Below, one piece after another: positions 61,929-64,000 of a stretch of 64,000 nt of DNA. Made by a program: the position numbers and the translations under genes. Each line of letters starts with the position of its first letter. Positions within the stretch are counted from its first letter, which is position 1. The notes beneath the pieces are model-generated. The model made no database searches and had not been told where the DNA came from. It saw nothing but the letters and a program-made list of their open reading frames with translations. Source of the DNA: Massilia sp. CFBP 13721 (GTDB lineage Bacteria > Pseudomonadota > Gammaproteobacteria > Burkholderiales > Burkholderiaceae_D); NCBI RefSeq assembly GCF_014842025.1, contig NZ_JACYUY010000010.1, forward strand, positions 53,233-117,232, written 5' to 3'.

Positions 61929-63605
61929 ATGACTGAGACAACCAACCTTCTCGAACAATACGGACCGCGCGAGGCGATGGAGTACGACGTCGTCGTCGTC
62001 GGCGGCGGCCCGGCGGGCCTGTCGGCAGCGATCCGCCTGAAGCAGCTGGCGAGCGAAAAAGGCCGCGAGGTCTCGGTCTGCGTGCTGGAAAAAGGCGGCG
62101 AAGTCGGCGCCCATATCCTGTCCGGCGCGGTCATGGATCCGATCGCCCTGAACGAACTGTTCCCGAACTGGAAAGAGCTGGGCGCGCCGCTCAATACCGA
62201 AGTAACCGAGGACCGCGTCCTGTTCCTGACCGAGACGAAAGCACGCGCCACGCCCTCGTTCATGATCCCGAAGATGCTGACCAACCACGGCAACTACATC
62301 ATCTCGCTGGCCAATGTCACGCGCTGGCTCGGCCAGCAGGCCGAAGCGCTGGGCGTCGAAGTGTTCCCGGGCTTCCCGGCCGCCGAAATCCTCTACAACG
62401 AGGATGGTTCCGTGAAAGGTGTCGCCACCGGCAACATGGGCGTGGACCGCGAAGGCAATCCGACCGACGCCTTCCAGCTCGGGATGGAACTGCACGCGAA
62501 ATACACCTTCTTTGCCGAAGGTTCGCGCGGCCACCTCGGCAAGCAGCTGATGGCCAAGTACGACCTGAATCGCGGCAAGGACCCGCAAACCTACGGTATC
62601 GGCATCAAGGAATTGTGGGAGATCGACCCGGCCCTGCACAAGCCGGGCCTGGTGATCCACACCGCCGGCTGGCCGCTGGACAGCGCCACCTATGGCGGCT
62701 CCTTCATGTACCACCTGGAGAACAACCAGGTCGCGGTCGGCTTCGTGGTCGGCCTGGCCTACCAGAACCCCTACCTGTCGCCGTACGAGGAATTCCAGCG
62801 CTATAAAACGCATCCGGAAATCCGCAAGTTCTTCGAAGGCGGCAAGCGCATCTCGTATGGCGCGCGCGCCATCACCGCGGGCGGCCTGCAATCCTTGCCG
62901 AAGACCGTGTTCCCGGGCGGCGCCCTGATCGGCTGCGACGCCGGCTTCCTCAACACCAGCCGTATCAAGGGCAGCCACGGCGCCATCAAGACCGGCATGC
63001 TGGCCGCGGAAGCGGCGTTCGATGCGCTCGGCGCCGAGCGCCAGCACGACGAACTGACCGCCTACCCGCTCGCCTTCGAAAAATCCTGGCTGTACGAAGA
63101 ACTGCACAGGGCGCGCAACTTCAAGCCGTGGATGAGCAAGGGCCTGTACACGGGCACCGTCATGACCGGCATCGACCAGATGATCTTCAAGGGCAAGGCG
63201 CCGTGGACCCTGCGCCACAAGCACGCCGACCACGAGATGCTGCGCCCGGCCTCCGAGTTCAAGCCGATCGTGTATCCGAAGCCGGACGGCAAGCTGACTT
63301 TCGATCGCCTGTCGTCGGTGTTCATCTCGAACACCAACCACGCCGAAGACCAGCCGGTGCACCTGACGCTGAAGAACGCCAGCATCCCGGTCGACGTCAA
63401 CCTGGCCAAGTATGCCGGTCCCGAGCAGCGCTACTGCCCGGCGGGCGTGTACGAGTACGTGAAGACGGATGCCGGCCAGGACCGTCTGCAGATCAATGCG
63501 CAGAACTGCGTGCACTGCAAGACCTGCGATATCAAGGACCCGACCCAGAACATCGTGTGGGTGACGCCGGAAGGCGGCGGCGGGCCGAATTATCCGAACA
63601 TGTAA
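61929..63605 (+). CDS. Electron transfer flavoprotein-ubiquinone oxidoreductase
   Basis: A 558-residue inner-membrane-associated enzyme that passes electrons from ETF (acyl-CoA and amino-acid dehydrogenases) to ubiquinone. FAD site VVVVGGGPAGLSAAIRLKQL at about 20-39, the quinone-pocket GAHILSGAVMDPIAL region, and a C-terminal 4Fe-4S cluster in NAQNCVHCKTCDIKDPTQNI with an earlier Cys in RYCPAGVYEY. Length and termini are typical. A clear terminator follows. Confidence 0.96.
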   Translation: MTETTNLLEQYGPREAMEYDVVVVGGGPAGLSAAIRLKQLASEKGREVSVCVLEKGGEVGAHILSGAVMDPIALNELFPNWKELGAPLNTEVTEDRVLFLTETKARATPSFMIPKMLTNHGNYIISLANVTRWLGQQAEALGVEVFPGFPAAEILYNEDGSVKGVATGNMGVDREGNPTDAFQLGMELHAKYTFFAEGSRGHLGKQLMAKYDLNRGKDPQTYGIGIKELWEIDPALHKPGLVIHTAGWPLDSATYGGSFMYHLENNQVAVGFVVGLAYQNPYLSPYEEFQRYKTHPEIRKFFEGGKRISYGARAITAGGLQSLPKTVFPGGALIGCDAGFLNTSRIKGSHGAIKTGMLAAEAAFDALGAERQHDELTAYPLAFEKSWLYEELHRARNFKPWMSKGLYTGTVMTGIDQMIFKGKAPWTLRHKHADHEMLRPASEFKPIVYPKPDGKLTFDRLSSVFISNTNHAEDQPVHLTLKNASIPVDVNLAKYAGPEQRYCPAGVYEYVKTDAGQDRLQINAQNCVHCKTCDIKDPTQNIVWVTPEGGGGPNYPNM

Positions 63606-63612
63606 GCTGAAG

Positions 63613-63638
63613 CGGGCGCCGGTGGCGCCCGTTTTTTT
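63613..63638 (+). terminator. Terminator of the ETF-QO gene
   Basis: CGGGCGCC and GGCGCCCG (8-bp stem, 3-nt loop) are followed by seven T, 8 bp after the stop. Confidence 0.92.
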
Positions 63639-63769
63639 AGCGGCGCAAGTCCCGCACATTGACTGTTGTTTTTGGGCAACTGGCATAATGCCGAAACCTG
63701 CTTTGCCATTCCGGTGATGATTTTCCGTGTGCAATAATTCCGCACCGCAATCTTATCGAAGATCACCGA

Positions 63770-64000
63770 ATGTCACGCACCAGCCTGCTCCGCCCCGTCC
63801 TCCGCTGCACCCTGCTCTGCACCCTGCTCGCCACCGCCTTCCCCGCCGCTGCCCAGACGCAGTCCTTCCCGCAGTCCTTCTTGATGTCGCGCCTGTCCCA
63901 GCTGCCCGAGTACAGCAGCGGCGGCGACGCCGTGCGCATCTACGGTACGGTCGACCTGGGCGCGATGTATACGCATACCGACAACGGACGCGGCCGCTGG
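63770..64000 (+). CDS. Gram-negative porin, N-terminal part
   Basis: The first 77 codons of a porin-like gene that continues past the window. A signal peptide ends near residue 28 (FPAAAQ). After a short linker the first barrel strand reads VRIYGTVDLGAMYTHTDNG, the usual start of betaproteobacterial trimeric porins. The linker between cleavage site and strand (about 25 residues) is longer than in most family members, where the strand starts almost at once. Confidence 0.75.
   Translation, partial: MSRTSLLRPVLRCTLLCTLLATAFPAAAQTQSFPQSFLMSRLSQLPEYSSGGDAVRIYGTVDLGAMYTHTDNGRGRW

Noticed and set aside
1..64000. CRISPR array, prophage or integron
   Set aside because: I saw no regularly spaced short direct repeats, cas genes, phage structural genes or integrase. 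The repeats found are inverted, intergenic and dispersed.

Overview
This window is high-GC DNA (long spurious open frames run antisense to most genes) from a Gram-negative betaproteobacterium. The gene order tRNA-Val(GAC)-thrS-infC-rpmI-rplT-pheS-pheT-ihfA-merR, the Crp-like regulator type, the type IV minor-pilin operon and the PHB/ketone-body genes fit the Oxalobacteraceae, in the Massilia/Telluria/Duganella area. The genus is inference from gene content; no marker was aligned.

Layout. 1-5.1 kb: a chemotaxis receptor running off the left edge (minus), a DUF3108 protein (plus) and a TonB-dependent receptor (minus). 5.2-6.3 kb: a complete IS1595-type insertion sequence with 26-bp inverted repeats and an 8-bp target duplication, lying in the T-tract of the prfC terminator. 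6.4-16.1 kb (minus): prfC, then the minor-pilin operon pilE-fimT-pilV-pilW-pilX-pilY1, with nearly every junction overlapping or abutting. 16.3-21.8 kb: a TctE/QseC-like two-component pair, a Crp-family regulator, and a CHASE3-type kinase with a NarL-type regulator. 22-30.4 kb (minus): the translation block, with an AUA-initiated infC, a tRNA-Val with its own promoter, and a 118-bp imperfect hairpin between that tRNA and thrS. 30.5-37.8 kb: a CDF metal exporter, a thioredoxin-reductase-like flavoprotein, a GGDEF/EAL protein, and a three-gene MCE cassette (permease, MlaD-like protein, lipoprotein) with no ATPase beside it. 38-41.5 kb: an alpha/beta-hydrolase, ridA and a RelA-type (p)ppGpp synthetase in one operon. 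41.6-47.3 kb: 3-hydroxybutyrate dehydrogenase, a CAT-fold protein, a DUF5694 protein and a self-contained TetR-SDR-MFS module with matching operators. 47.3-52.5 kb: a TPR-methyltransferase fusion, an amidohydrolase, dctA and a YciI-like protein. 52.5-56.3 kb: a broken SIMPL gene divergent from a BlaI-M56 pair with operator-like dyads between, then trhA and a TonB-like lipoprotein. 56.3-64 kb: two small unknown genes, scoAB, a PAS-LuxR regulator, an outer-membrane barrel, a thioesterase, an SDR enzyme, ETF-ubiquinone oxidoreductase and the start of a porin.

How the genes relate. The TetR and BlaI modules each show local self-contained control. bdhA and scoAB are separate loci of one ketone-body/PHB route. 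The SDR, thioesterase and ETF-QO genes suggest acyl-CoA oxidation feeding the quinone pool. A family of intergenic nested palindromes (near 27.4, 37.8, 42.5 and 50.3 kb, perhaps also 19.4 kb) marks operon ends. I found no CRISPR array, phage or restriction system. The items most worth a second look are the candidate nested lipoprotein start inside the M56 gene, the paired TetR operators, the tRNA-thrS hairpin and the repeat family.
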